A DNA stretch of 64,000 nt from Actinomadura hallensis (lineage in GTDB: Bacteria; Actinomycetota; Actinomycetes; Streptosporangiales; Streptosporangiaceae), in NCBI RefSeq assembly GCF_006716765.1, contig NZ_VFPO01000001.1, positions 4,216,001 to 4,280,000 on the forward strand, written 5' to 3'. This document shows, in pieces, positions 36,245-44,982 of this stretch (its first letter is position 1; each line of letters opens with the position of its first letter). Position numbers and translations under genes: made by a program. The notes below the pieces were generated by a model. The model saw nothing but the letters and a program-made list of their open reading frames with translations. It did not search any database and was not told where the DNA came from.

Positions 36245-37213
36245 GTGTCACAGCGCACATCCGTCCGGCACTCGTCCGGACGCGCCTCCTCCCCCCGGGT
36301 CCGCGGGGGAGCCTCCGGCATCCTCGCGGCGGCGTCCCTGTGGGGGACGGCCGGAGCGGCCCAGGCCTACGCGGACGGGTCGTCCCCGTTCTCGATCGCC
36401 GCGATCCGCATCGTCATCGGCGGGCTCGCGCTGCTCGCCTTCGCCGCGGCGACCCGGCGGGCGGCGCTGCGGCGGCTGGCCGCCGGCCGCGGCGGCCTGG
36501 CGATCATCGCCGCGGGGGCCGTCGCGATCGCGGTGTACCAGGTCGCGTTCTTCGCCGCCGCCGACCGCACCGGCGTGGCCGTCGGCACCGTCGTCACGAT
36601 CGGCAGCGCGCCCGTGTTCACCGGGCTGATCGGCCTGCTCGTCCGGCGCGCCGGCCTGTCCGCGCGCTGGGCGCTGGCGACCGCCGGCGCCGTCGCGGGC
36701 TGCGCCCTGCTCGTCGGCGGCGGGTCCGGGGAGGCGGGCGCGGAACCGGTCGGCGTCGCGTTCGCGCTGCTCGCCGGGCTGTCGTACGGGGTGTACGCGA
36801 CGGCGGCGTCCGTCCTCATCACCCGCGGCGAGGACGGCCGGGCCGTGGTCGCCGCCCTGTTCGGGGCGGCGGCGGTGCCGATGCTCCCGGTGCTGCTCTC
36901 CTGGCCCACCGCATGGCTGGCCACGGGGCCGGGGGCACTGATCGCGCTCTACCTCGGCGTGGTCACCACGGGCGGCGGTTACCTGCTGTTCGCGCGGGGG
37001 CTGCGCACCACGCCCGCCACCACGGCGACGACGCTGACGCTGGCGGAGCCGGGCGTCGCGGCGGTGCTCGGCACCGTCCTGCTGGGCGAGAGCCTCGGCG
37101 CGGTCGCGGCGGCCGGACTGGCGCTGCTGGGCGCCGGACTGGTCGTTCTCGTCGTGCCCATAACCCCCAATAAATTGGGACGAACGCGCAGGAAATTCCG
37201 AACAGCGCGGTAA
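36245..37213 (+). CDS. EamA/DMT-family transporter
   Basis: A 322-residue membrane protein with about ten helices and two EamA repeats (ASLWGTAGAAQAYADG and FAAADRTGVAVGTVVTIGSAP in the first; ARGLRTTPATTATTLTLAEPGVAAVLG in the second, the hallmark Glu-Pro pair). GTG 36245 follows CAGGAG at 8 nt. Solute unknown. It is not obviously an aromatic amino acid exporter, though it follows aroF. The last 15 residues are basic and cytoplasmic, and their coding DNA contains a CCCAAT-AA-ATTGGG hairpin (37166-37179). Confidence 0.87.
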   Translation: MSQRTSVRHSSGRASSPRVRGGASGILAAASLWGTAGAAQAYADGSSPFSIAAIRIVIGGLALLAFAAATRRAALRRLAAGRGGLAIIAAGAVAIAVYQVAFFAAADRTGVAVGTVVTIGSAPVFTGLIGLLVRRAGLSARWALATAGAVAGCALLVGGGSGEAGAEPVGVAFALLAGLSYGVYATAASVLITRGEDGRAVVAALFGAAAVPMLPVLLSWPTAWLATGPGALIALYLGVVTTGGGYLLFARGLRTTPATTATTLTLAEPGVAAVLGTVLLGESLGAVAAAGLALLGAGLVVLVVPITPNKLGRTRRKFRTAR

Positions 37214-37218
37214 CAAAT

Positions 37219-37230
37219 TGGTCTGGACCA
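37219..37230. promoter_or_regulatory. DasR-like operator (dre) upstream of the DUF5954-type gene
   Basis: TGGTCTGGACCA matches the dre core TGGTCTAGACCA except for one central base and is flanked by T on the left and T on the right. It directly precedes a -35-like TTGGCC (37231-37236) placed 17 bp before GATGAT (37254-37259), the probable -10. A GntR-type repressor of the N-acetylglucosamine regulon would occlude this promoter. Confidence 0.6.
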
Positions 37231-37266
37231 TTGGCCGCGGCGGCCGCGGCGAGGATGATGTCCGGC

Positions 37267-38148
37267 ATGACAACGGGCGATGGTGACGCCGGGGGGCGGC
37301 TCTTCCCGGAGGACCTGGACGGTGTCGACCCGGTCGCCGCGGTGATGCTGGCGGACGCGTGCCGCGCCCTGTCGGCCTACCCGGAGCTCGTGGTCGTGGG
37401 CGCGCTGTTCACGGCCGCCGAGCAGGTCCCGGGCGGCTGGCGGGTGGTCTGCCCCTGCGACCCGCTGCCGCAGGGCGCGCGCGAGCTCCTCGCGGGGCGC
37501 CTGGAGGACCTCGCGACGCCGGCGGACGGCGCGGAGGCGCGGGAGCTGCGGGCGGCCGCGCGGCGGCTGCGGCGGGGCGCCGCCGACGAGGTGACCGCGG
37601 GCGGCCGGCGGCTGCGGATCGTGCGGATCGAGCAGCTCGTCCGCACCGGCCCCGACGGACCCGAGCCGCCCCGGCCGACGGACCTGGACACCGGCTCCGC
37701 CGCCCGGTTCGAGCTGCTCCCCGAGGAGGGCCCGGCCTCCGACCTCGCGACCGCCGAGCTGCTGTGCCAGGTGCTCGACGCGGCCGCGGCCGCGGGCGAC
37801 GAGCCGTCCGGGGCGTTCCTCACGCCGGTCGCGCTGGCCCCCGCGTTCACGGTCGCCGAGCGCAGCGAGCGGCGCTGGCGGCCGGTCGGGCGGCTGCACG
37901 ACACCCCGCGGGAGGCCCGGGAGTCGCTGGTCACCTACTTCCGGCACGTGGTGCCCGCGATCGAGAGCCCCGGCGACGCGGACCTCGCGCAGTTCGCCGA
38001 GGCGGCCGAGCTGATGGAGGACGAGACGCGCCGCAACGGCATCGCCGTCGCCGGCCGCCGCTTCCGCATCGTCCGGGTGGAGCGCATCACGCTGATGGGC
38101 CCGGACGGCCCCGAGCCCCCGCGCCCCTCCGACTTCGACGCCCGCTGA
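37267..38148 (+). CDS. DUF5954-like actinobacterial protein
   Basis: A 293-residue, soluble, two-halved protein. Each half ends in a near-identical module: RRLRIVRIEQLVRTGPDGPEPPRPTDLD in the middle and RRFRIVRVERITLMGPDGPEPPRPSDFD at the end, suggesting internal duplication. This agrees with the uncharacterised DUF5954 family of actinomycetes as I recall it; function is unknown. GATGAT ends 7 nt before ATG 37267, close to the leaderless pattern. A DasR-like site covers its promoter, hinting at a link with amino-sugar signalling. Confidence 0.75.
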   Translation: MTTGDGDAGGRLFPEDLDGVDPVAAVMLADACRALSAYPELVVVGALFTAAEQVPGGWRVVCPCDPLPQGARELLAGRLEDLATPADGAEARELRAAARRLRRGAADEVTAGGRRLRIVRIEQLVRTGPDGPEPPRPTDLDTGSAARFELLPEEGPASDLATAELLCQVLDAAAAAGDEPSGAFLTPVALAPAFTVAERSERRWRPVGRLHDTPREARESLVTYFRHVVPAIESPGDADLAQFAEAAELMEDETRRNGIAVAGRRFRIVRVERITLMGPDGPEPPRPSDFDAR

Positions 38149-38241
38149 CCGGGGCCGGCCGGCCCGGGGATCAGTCCGCCGGGGCCGCCGCGAGATCACG
38201 GGACCACCGCAAGGCCGGGCGTCCGCGCGCGGGGCGGCCGG

Positions 38242-39474
38242 TCAGGCGGCGGAGTCGCCGTAGACGGGACGGTGCTCCTGGGCGGAATCGGCGAGCTGCT
38301 CGGCGAGCTCCCCGACGTCGAGGCGCTTCTCTATCTGGCGCAGGTCGTCGATCTTCGCCCTGGTCTCCGCGCGGCGGGGCGCCAGGAGGGTGCAGCAGTC
38401 CTCGTCGGGCAGCTCGGAGATGGACAGCGTGCGGATGCCGCGCGCCTGGTCCATGATCTCGACCTTGTCCATGCCGACGAGCGGCCGCAGGATCGGCAGC
38501 TCGACGGCGTCGTCCAGCGCGGTGATGTTGGTCAGCGTCTGGCTGGACACCTGGCCGAGCGCGTCGCCGGTGATCAGCGCGCCGCCCCGCAGCCGGCGGG
38601 CGAGGATCTCACCGGTGCGCAGCATCAGCCGGCGCTGCGCGATCACCGCGAGGCGGTCGGCGCCCGACGTCTTGATCTGCTGCTGCGCCTTGCCGAACGG
38701 GACGACGAACAGCCGCGACCCGCCCTGGAACTTGTCCAGCTCGCGGACCAGCGCGTACGCCTTGTAGATCGACTCCGGCCCGGTGAACGGCATGCCGGAG
38801 AAGTGCAGGTAGTCGACGCGCAGGCCGCGGCGCATCATCCGGTACGCGGCGACGGGCGAGTCGATGCCGCCCGACATCAGCACGAGGGCGCGGCCGCTCA
38901 TGCCGACGGGCAGGCCGCCCTGGCCGGGCAGGCCGCCGGAGTACACGAACACCTCGTCGCGGTCGACCTCGATCGACAGCGTGTGCTCGGGGTCCTTGAG
39001 CTTGACGGGCTGGCCGTAGCGGCGGGCGACGAGCCCGCCGATGTGCCGGTCGAGCTCGGTCGAGGTCATGGGGAACCGCTTGTCGCGGCGGCGGGACCGG
39101 ACGGCGAACGTGCCGGTCCGCCCCTCCATCAGCTCCAGCGCGGCGCGCTCGACGCTGGCGACGTCCTTGCCGACCCGCCAGGCGCGGTGCGCCCACACGA
39201 TGCCCATGACGTCGGCGACCCGCGCGGCGACCCGCTCCATCGTGGCAGGGTCGGCGTCGTGCTTGCGGATGACGAAGACGCCGTGCCGCCTGACCACGTC
39301 CACCTTGGCGATCGGCCGCAGGGCCGCGCGGACGTTGTCGGCGAGCCGCCGCTCGAACTGCTCGCGGTTCTTGCCCTTGAGGACGACCTCGCCCAGTTTG
39401 AGCAGCACGCACGGCTCGCCGTCGACCGGCGGCTGCTCGCGGACGTCCGCCGGCGCGGGGTCGAGCGTGGTCAT
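38242..39474 (-). CDS. thiI: tRNA 4-thiouridine sulfurtransferase ThiI
   Basis: ATP-dependent enzyme that thiolates tRNA U8 and in some bacteria supplies sulfur for thiamine. The 410-residue protein has the N-terminal ferredoxin-like and THUMP domains (residues 25-175, LLKLGEVVLKGKNREQFERRL) and the PP-loop ATP pyrophosphatase motif LMSGGIDSPVA. It stops near residue 410, so the C-terminal rhodanese domain of the Escherichia coli protein is absent and sulfur must come from another donor. ATG at 39474 has AGGAGG 7 nt upstream. It is not linked to the thiO operon. Confidence 0.94.
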   Translation of the reverse strand: MTTLDPAPADVREQPPVDGEPCVLLKLGEVVLKGKNREQFERRLADNVRAALRPIAKVDVVRRHGVFVIRKHDADPATMERVAARVADVMGIVWAHRAWRVGKDVASVERAALELMEGRTGTFAVRSRRRDKRFPMTSTELDRHIGGLVARRYGQPVKLKDPEHTLSIEVDRDEVFVYSGGLPGQGGLPVGMSGRALVLMSGGIDSPVAAYRMMRRGLRVDYLHFSGMPFTGPESIYKAYALVRELDKFQGGSRLFVVPFGKAQQQIKTSGADRLAVIAQRRLMLRTGEILARRLRGGALITGDALGQVSSQTLTNITALDDAVELPILRPLVGMDKVEIMDQARGIRTLSISELPDEDCCTLLAPRRAETRAKIDDLRQIEKRLDVGELAEQLADSAQEHRPVYGDSAA

Positions 39475-39573
39475 GCGGGATCCTCCTGGCGGGAACGGGT
39501 TCGGGCACCTTCCAGTTTGGCTCAGTGAGGCCAACGCCGCGACCCGGATCCCTGTTCCCGCCGGGAGGGCCGC

Positions 39574-40599
39574 TCAGCCGAAGAAGACCTCCGCCTCGGC
39601 GTAGCGCTCCAGCGGGACGGTCTTCAGCTCCTTGGTCGCCTCGTCGAGGCCGACCCGGACGATGTCGGTGCCCCTGAGCGCGACCATCTTGCCGTAGTCG
39701 CCGTCGCGGACGGCGTCGATCGCCTGCAGGCCGAAGCGGGTCGCGAGCACGCGGTCGAACGCGGTGGGGGTGCCGCCGCGCTGGATGTGCCCGAGCACCG
39801 CGGCGCGGGCCTCCTTGCCGGTCCGCTTCTCGATCTCCTCGGCGAGGGCCTGGCCGATGCCGCCCAGCCGGACGTGCCCGAACGCGTCCCGCTCGCCGCT
39901 CTGGAGCTGCAGCTGCCCCTCGGCGGGGTGGGCGCCCTCCGCCACGACGATTATGGGGGCGTACCGCGTCTTGAAGCGGGACTCGACGTACTCGATGACC
40001 TTGTCGATGTCGAACGGGCGCTCCGGGATGAGGATCACGTTGGCGCCGGCGGCCATCCCGACGTGCAGCGCGATCCAGCCCGCGTGCCGGCCCATGACCT
40101 CGCAGATCAGCGCGCGGTGGTGGCTCTCGGCGGTGGTGTGCAGCCGGTCGACGGCCTCCATGCCGATGTTCACCGCGGTGTCGAAGCCGAACGTGTAGTC
40201 GGTCGCGTTGAGGTCGTTGTCGATCGTCTTGGGGACGCCGACGACGTTCACGCCGTTCGCGTACAGCTCGCGCGCGACGCCGAGGGTGTCCTCGCCGCCG
40301 ATGGCGATCAGCGCGTCCACGCCGAGCCCGGCGAGGTTGTCCTTGATCCGCTCGACGCCGCCCTCGACCTTGAGCGGGTTCGTCCGGGACGAGCCCAGGA
40401 TCGTCCCGCCGCGCGGCAGGATGCCGCGCACCGCCTGGACGTCGAGGGCCACCGTGTCGCCTTCGAGGGGTCCGCGCCAGCCGGCCCGGAAGCCCACGAA
40501 CTCGTAGCCGAAGACCTGGACGCCCTTGCGCACGACCGCGCGGATCACCGCGTTCAGGCCGGGACAGTCGCCGCCCCCTGTCAGCACTCCTACGCGCAT
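39574..40599 (-). CDS. pfkA: 6-phosphofructokinase with PPi-type active site (D104, K124)
   Basis: Phosphorylates fructose 6-phosphate. The 341-residue protein has TGGGDCPGLNAVIR, TIDNDL and HIQRGGTPTAFDR. The phosphoryl-donor positions read GGED with Asp104 and PKTIDND with Lys124; ATP enzymes have Gly104, whereas Asp104 plus Lys124 marks PPi-dependent PFK, as in Amycolatopsis methanolica. PPi use is an inference from these two residues. ATG 40599 has GAAGGAG well placed; a GTG at 40641 preceded by TAGTGT would give a leaderless, 14-residue longer form. A DasR-like site lies upstream. Confidence 0.9.
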   Translation of the reverse strand: MRVGVLTGGGDCPGLNAVIRAVVRKGVQVFGYEFVGFRAGWRGPLEGDTVALDVQAVRGILPRGGTILGSSRTNPLKVEGGVERIKDNLAGLGVDALIAIGGEDTLGVARELYANGVNVVGVPKTIDNDLNATDYTFGFDTAVNIGMEAVDRLHTTAESHHRALICEVMGRHAGWIALHVGMAAGANVILIPERPFDIDKVIEYVESRFKTRYAPIIVVAEGAHPAEGQLQLQSGERDAFGHVRLGGIGQALAEEIEKRTGKEARAAVLGHIQRGGTPTAFDRVLATRFGLQAIDAVRDGDYGKMVALRGTDIVRVGLDEATKELKTVPLERYAEAEVFFG

Positions 40600-40708
40600 G
40601 CCGTCTCCTTCTCCCGCCACCGGGCTCCTCCCTCGGTTCACGTGCCCACACTATTCGTCCGCATGCGGCCGGACGGGCGATTCACCCGCGGCCGCGGCAC
40701 GTCGTCAT

Positions 40709-40720
40709 TGGTCTAGACCA
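40709..40720. promoter_or_regulatory. perfect DasR operator core (dre) upstream of pfkA
   Basis: TGGTCTAGACCA, the exact core of the DasR consensus, lies 110 bp upstream of the pfkA ATG and about 56 bp upstream of its TAGTGT -10 box (40648-40653). The second such site in the window. Confidence 0.7.
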
Positions 40721-40833
40721 TAGCGCGCTCCGCGAACCGCCGGCACGTTACTCGGCCGCCTCCGCCCGGCGCCGTCCCCTTCCCGCGCGGCCGCCGCGGC
40801 CGGGAATGCGGGCCGCACGCCGCCCGGGGCGCG

Positions 40834-41493
40834 TCACTCCTCGTCGAGGCCCTGCTCGATGGCGTAGCGGACGAGCTCCACGCGGTTGTGGAGCTGCAGC
40901 TTGCGCAGGGTGTTCTGCACGTGGTTCTGCACCGTCCGGTGGGACAGGACGAGCCGCTGCGCGATCTGCTTGTACGTCAGGCCCTTCGCGACGAGCCGCA
41001 GGACCTCGGTCTCGCGCTCGGTGAGGCGGGGCGCGCCGTCGTCCTCGCGGGCGGGGGCGGAGGCGAGCCTGCGGTACTCGCCGAGCACCAGCCCGGCGAG
41101 GCCGGGGGTGAACACGGCGTCGCCCTCGCCGGTGCGCCGGACGGCGTCCAGGAACTCCTCGCGCGCCGCGGACTTCAGCAGGTACCCGGTGGCGCCCGCC
41201 TTCACCGCGTCCAGGACGTCCTGCTGCTCGCCGCTCGCCGACAGCACCAGCACCCGCACCGGCGGATCGGCGGCGGCCAGGTGGCGGGTGACCTCCACGC
41301 CGCCGATGTCGGGGAGCTGGAGGTCGACGACGGCGACCTGCGGACGCGCGGCGGCGGCCGCGCGGACGGCGGCGCGCCCCTCGCCGGCGGTCGCCACCAC
41401 CTCGTGCCCGGCCTCGGCGAGGTCGCGGGCGACGGCGTCGCGCCACATCGGATGGTCGTCCACGACCATGACCCTCAGGGGAACGTCACTCAC
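40834..41493 (-). CDS. NarL/LuxR-type response regulator (MacR-like)
   Basis: A 219-residue regulator with receiver domain (VMVVDDHPMWRDAV, phospho-Asp in VAVVDLQLPDIGG, Lys in YLLKSAA) and a LuxR helix-turn-helix (LTERETEVLRLVAKGLTYKQIAQRLVLSHRTVQNHVQNTL). Start GTG 41493 is chosen because TAGGGT (41500-41505) ends 6 nt before it, a leaderless signature; the longer GTG 41499 would be inside this spacing. It is preceded in the operon direction by its kinase. The pairing, order and the nearby pfkA/glucokinase genes resemble Streptomyces MacRS, a developmental system. Confidence 0.9.
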   Translation of the reverse strand: MSDVPLRVMVVDDHPMWRDAVARDLAEAGHEVVATAGEGRAAVRAAAAARPQVAVVDLQLPDIGGVEVTRHLAAADPPVRVLVLSASGEQQDVLDAVKAGATGYLLKSAAREEFLDAVRRTGEGDAVFTPGLAGLVLGEYRRLASAPAREDDGAPRLTERETEVLRLVAKGLTYKQIAQRLVLSHRTVQNHVQNTLRKLQLHNRVELVRYAIEQGLDEE

Positions 41494-41540
41494 GGCCACA
41501 CCCTAAGCCCCGGGAAGCCGCCCTCTGAGCCGTCGGCGCC

Positions 41541-42737
41541 TCACCCGCCGGAAGCACCGCGCGGCGGCGTCCCCGGCCGGGGCACCGTCATCTCGATCTC
41601 CGTGCCCTCGCCCTCGCCCGTGACGATCACGACGTCGCCGCCGAGATCGGCGACGCGGCCGCGGATGGACTGCGCCACGCCGAGCCGCCCGGCCGCCGCG
41701 GCCTCCTCCAGCCGCCCGGCGGGGATGCCCGGCCCGTCGTCGCGGACGCTGACGGTGACCCCGGCGGGGCCGTCCTCCAGCAGCACCCAGGCGCGCGCCC
41801 CGGGGCCGCAGTGCCGCCGGACGTTGTCGAGCGCCGCCGCGACCGCCGCCTCCACCTCCCGGGCGGCGTGCGCGGGCAGCGGGACCTCCGTCGCGGGCGT
41901 CGACACCGTGACGGACGGGGACGCGTGCCCCGTCAGCAGTGAACGCAGATCGACCTCGGCGCCGCCGGCCGCCGCCGCGCCGGACGAGGCCCCGGCCTCG
42001 GGTACACGCGGACGGGAGCCGATGAGGGACCGCAGCGCCGCCTCCTGCTCCCCCGCCAGCCGGCCCAGCTCCGCCGCCTCGCCGCCCAGCTCGCCGCCGC
42101 GCCGCTGCACCATCGCCAGCACCTGCAGCACCGAGTCGTGGATGCGGCGGGCCAGCCGCTCCCGCTCCCGGGTGGCCGCCTCCAGCTCCACGGCCCGCGC
42201 CAGCCGCGCCTCCGACTCCCGCGCCAGCCGCACGACGTGGCCGACGACGAGCCCGACCAGGAGCAGGAGCACGACGCCGTCGAACGTCGTCGACCCCATG
42301 TCGCCGGCCGTGCCCGCGATGACGTGCACGAGCACGTCCGCGGCGCCCAGGACCAGCGCCGCGGCCACTCCGCCCCGGCGCCCGTGGACGACCGCCCACG
42401 ACAGCACCGCGGCCGCCACCCAGGACACCGGCAGCGTCGGCCGCCCCGCGGCGATGTTGGCCTCCGTCTCCACCCACGCCGTCGCGAGCACGCAGCCGGC
42501 CGCGACGGCGAGGTCGGCGGCCGGCAGCGCCGGGCCGCGCCGGCGCGGGCTCCCGTACGCGCGGTACGCGTACGCCGTCCAGGCGGTCATGACGCCGAGG
42601 ACGGCCCAGCCGCCCGCCGGACGCGCGTAGCCGCCGGAGTTCATCGCGATCATCACCGCGGCGTAGCAGAGCGCCAGGCCCCGGTAGGCCGCCACGGCCC
42701 GCCAGAGCGCCGACTCCAACCCCGTCGCCCCGTGCAC
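41541..42737 (-). CDS. sensor histidine kinase (MacS-like)
   Basis: A 398-residue NarL-partner kinase. An N-terminal membrane region of about five helices (ALWRAVAAYRGLALCYAAVM and later VLVHVIAGTAGD segments, the DUF5931-type sensor) is followed by the HisKA_3 phospho-acceptor region (ERERLARRIHDSVLQVLAMVQRR, His in RIHDS) and a C-terminal ATPase (LDNVRRHCG, RDDGPGIPAGR, GTEIEMTVP). GTG 42737 is the best start before the first helix. It feeds the regulator 48 bp downstream. Confidence 0.88.
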   Translation of the reverse strand: MHGATGLESALWRAVAAYRGLALCYAAVMIAMNSGGYARPAGGWAVLGVMTAWTAYAYRAYGSPRRRGPALPAADLAVAAGCVLATAWVETEANIAAGRPTLPVSWVAAAVLSWAVVHGRRGGVAAALVLGAADVLVHVIAGTAGDMGSTTFDGVVLLLLVGLVVGHVVRLARESEARLARAVELEAATRERERLARRIHDSVLQVLAMVQRRGGELGGEAAELGRLAGEQEAALRSLIGSRPRVPEAGASSGAAAAGGAEVDLRSLLTGHASPSVTVSTPATEVPLPAHAAREVEAAVAAALDNVRRHCGPGARAWVLLEDGPAGVTVSVRDDGPGIPAGRLEEAAAAGRLGVAQSIRGRVADLGGDVVIVTGEGEGTEIEMTVPRPGTPPRGASGG

Positions 42738-42841
42738 CGCGCCGAACCCCGCCCGCCCGGCCGGGCCGCCCGGCCCGGCCGCCGGGCCCGGCGGCCCGGT
42801 CCTCGTCTCGGCCCGTCTCAGTCGTCGTCTCAGTCGTCGCC

Positions 42842-43561
42842 TCAGTCGTCGTCGTCCTCGGCCCGGCGCACCTGCTTGCCGGCCATCTCCGCCTTGACCT
42901 CGCCGGCGTACCGGTCGACGTACTCCTGGCCGGACAGCTTCTGGATCTCCCGCATGATCTCGTCGGTGACCTTCCGCAGGACCTCCTTGTCGTCCTCGCG
43001 GCCGTAGTACTGGGAGAAGTCCATCGGCTTCCCGAACCGGACGCCGGGCCGCACGCCGAGCCGCGGCAGGACCTTGCCGGACGGCATCAGCTCGAACGTG
43101 TTGATCATCGCCATCGGGATCACCGGGACCCGCGACTTCAGCGCCAGCCGCGCGACGCCCGTCTTGCCCCGGTAGAGCCGGTTGTCGGGGGCCCGGGTGC
43201 CCTCCGGGTAGATGCCGAGCAGCTTGCCCTCCGCGAGGATCCGCAGCCCGGTCTCCAGCGCCGCCTCGGCCGCCGAGCCGCCCGTCCGGTCCACGGGCAC
43301 CACGCCCACGCCGGTGAAGAACCCCTTGCTGATCAGCCCTTTGAGGCCCTTGCCGGTGAAGTAGTCCTGCTTGCCGAGGAAGTAGATCGGCCGCATGAGC
43401 GGCAGCGGCCCGAAGAAATGGTCGGCGAACGACAGGTGGTTGCTCACCATCAGCGCGGGGCCGCGCTTGGGGACGTTCTTCATCCCCTGGTTCCGCGGCC
43501 ACCATACGAGGTAGAGGATGGGCGAGAGAACGATCCGGAGCAGGATCCAGAACCAGAGCAT
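42842..43561 (-). CDS. 1-acyl-glycerol-3-phosphate acyltransferase (PlsC-like)
   Basis: Membrane-associated acyltransferase of phospholipid synthesis, 239 residues. N-terminal hydrophobic helix LWFWILLRIVLSPILYLVWW, the catalytic HX4D motif in NHLSFADHFF, and the EGTR substrate motif in YPEGTRAPD. It corresponds in position to mycobacterial Rv2182c. ATG 43561 has GAGGAAAGG upstream. The kinase downstream is probably in the same transcript, separated by about 100 bp with GTCGTCTCA repeats (42815-42857). The C-terminus is acidic (EDDDD). Confidence 0.9.
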   Translation of the reverse strand: MLWFWILLRIVLSPILYLVWWPRNQGMKNVPKRGPALMVSNHLSFADHFFGPLPLMRPIYFLGKQDYFTGKGLKGLISKGFFTGVGVVPVDRTGGSAAEAALETGLRILAEGKLLGIYPEGTRAPDNRLYRGKTGVARLALKSRVPVIPMAMINTFELMPSGKVLPRLGVRPGVRFGKPMDFSQYYGREDDKEVLRKVTDEIMREIQKLSGQEYVDRYAGEVKAEMAGKQVRRAEDDDD

Positions 43562-43952
43562 GCGGGACCTTTCCTCGGACCGCCCGCGCCCGTCGGCGGG
43601 GCGCGGCCGGTCCCTGACGCGGGAGATGATGGGACATCTTCCCACTCCCCGTCCCAGCCTTCTACCGGCCGGTAGGCGACGCGGCCCGGGCACCGCGCCG
43701 GGCGCCCGCGCGGCCGCGTCCGCGAGCGGGCGCCGGGGGCCGCCGGATGAACGTAGGCTCGGACGTGAATCTGAATCGGGTGCGACCCGGGGGCTTGTTC
43801 CGGGCGTCGCAGCGAATACCGTGGGACACACGTTTTCAGGGTGTCCGGGAGTGCCGCCGCGAGCCGGGGCGCCGCCGGGCACACGTCGATGGGGGAGCGG
43901 AGGCCGTCATGCCGGTGCTGCCGGTCACGCCGGGAACGAAGGAGCCGGCCCC
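43562..43952. other. divergent intergenic region with palindrome and promoter
   Basis: A 391-bp region between plsC (minus) and a membrane-protein gene (plus). It holds the perfect 14-bp palindrome CTACCGGCCGGTAG (43662-43675), about 100 bp upstream of plsC and TetR-operator-like, and a plus-strand promoter TTGTTC (43795-43800) / TACCGT (43817-43822) with a 16-bp spacer. No gene is seen in it. Confidence 0.55.
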
Positions 43953-44951
43953 GTGAATCGCCGTGGCAATGGACTGTCGGCCGACGCCTACGCCCCGCTG
44001 GTCGACCTCGCCCCGCACCTGGCCGACGCGATGCTGGCCGCGCTCGGGGAGGCGGGCGTCGCTGCGTACGCGGCCCCGCCGTCCGGCACGGCTCCCGGGG
44101 AGCCCGTGCCGCCGGGACCGGTCCCGGCGGGCGAGCCCGTCGCGGGCGACGCGCTCGACCGGCTGTACGTGGACGCCGAGATGAAGCCGACGGCCGAGGG
44201 CATCCTGCGCGCCCACCTGGCGCGGCTGCGCGACGCCTCCGCCCGCGGCGCGGACCCCGACCGCACCGAGACCGACCTGGCCGAGACCGGCCTCGCCGCG
44301 CCCCGCGACCTCACCGACCCCCGCGACCTCGCCGACCCCCGCGAACCGGCCGACCCGCGGGACGGCGCGGAGAGCCGCGACGCCGGTCCCCGGGACGCGG
44401 GCCCCCGCGAGGGCGGCGCCGCCCGGGAGGCGGAGACGCTCGACCCCGCGGACGGCCGCGACGCCGGCGAGCGGCCCGCCGCCGCGGGCGCCGGGACCCC
44501 CGCCGAGCGCGACGAGGACGCCATCTGGGCCGAGATCGTCGCCGGGTTCGACTCCGGGCCCGAGGGCGACGACGTCCCCTGGCCCGACGAGGAGAACCTC
44601 CGCGAGCCCGCCGAGCCGCCGCGGGAGGGCGACGACCGCACCGGGCGCCTCCCCCGCGTCCGCGTGATCAAGCCGGCCGAGCCGCCGGAGCACCCCCCGG
44701 AGGAGGACGAGGACGGCCACTTCGTCCCGCCCCCTCCCCCGCCGCTGCCGAGCGCCGACCCGCTCACCAAGGGCGCCTGGATCGCGCTGATCGGCGGCCC
44801 GGTCTACCTGCTGGTCACGGTCATACTCGACTGGGAGGTCCCCGGGTGGGCCGCCTTCCTGGCGGTCGCCGCGTTCATCGGCGGCTTCGTCACCCTCGTC
44901 CTACGCATGGGCGACGAGCCCCGCGACCCCGACGACGGAGCCGTCGTCTGA
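43953..44951 (+). CDS. actinobacterial membrane protein with long disordered acidic/basic N-terminal region
   Basis: A 332-residue protein of unknown function. Residues 1-70 are weakly conserved-looking and helical, 70-265 are disordered and rich in Pro, Arg, Asp and Glu with DPRD-type repeats (encoded by 18-bp DNA repeats near 44301-44360), and residues about 270-320 form two transmembrane helices (GAWIALIGGPVYLLVTVIL and AAFLAVAAFIGGFVTLVL). GTG 43953 follows GAAGGAG. Gene position and composition resemble a conserved hypothetical next to acyltransferase genes in other actinobacteria. Confidence 0.7.
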   Translation: MNRRGNGLSADAYAPLVDLAPHLADAMLAALGEAGVAAYAAPPSGTAPGEPVPPGPVPAGEPVAGDALDRLYVDAEMKPTAEGILRAHLARLRDASARGADPDRTETDLAETGLAAPRDLTDPRDLADPREPADPRDGAESRDAGPRDAGPREGGAAREAETLDPADGRDAGERPAAAGAGTPAERDEDAIWAEIVAGFDSGPEGDDVPWPDEENLREPAEPPREGDDRTGRLPRVRVIKPAEPPEHPPEEDEDGHFVPPPPPPLPSADPLTKGAWIALIGGPVYLLVTVILDWEVPGWAAFLAVAAFIGGFVTLVLRMGDEPRDPDDGAVV

Positions 44952-44982
44952 CGCCCGGGCCCCCGGCGGTTCGGCGGCCCCC

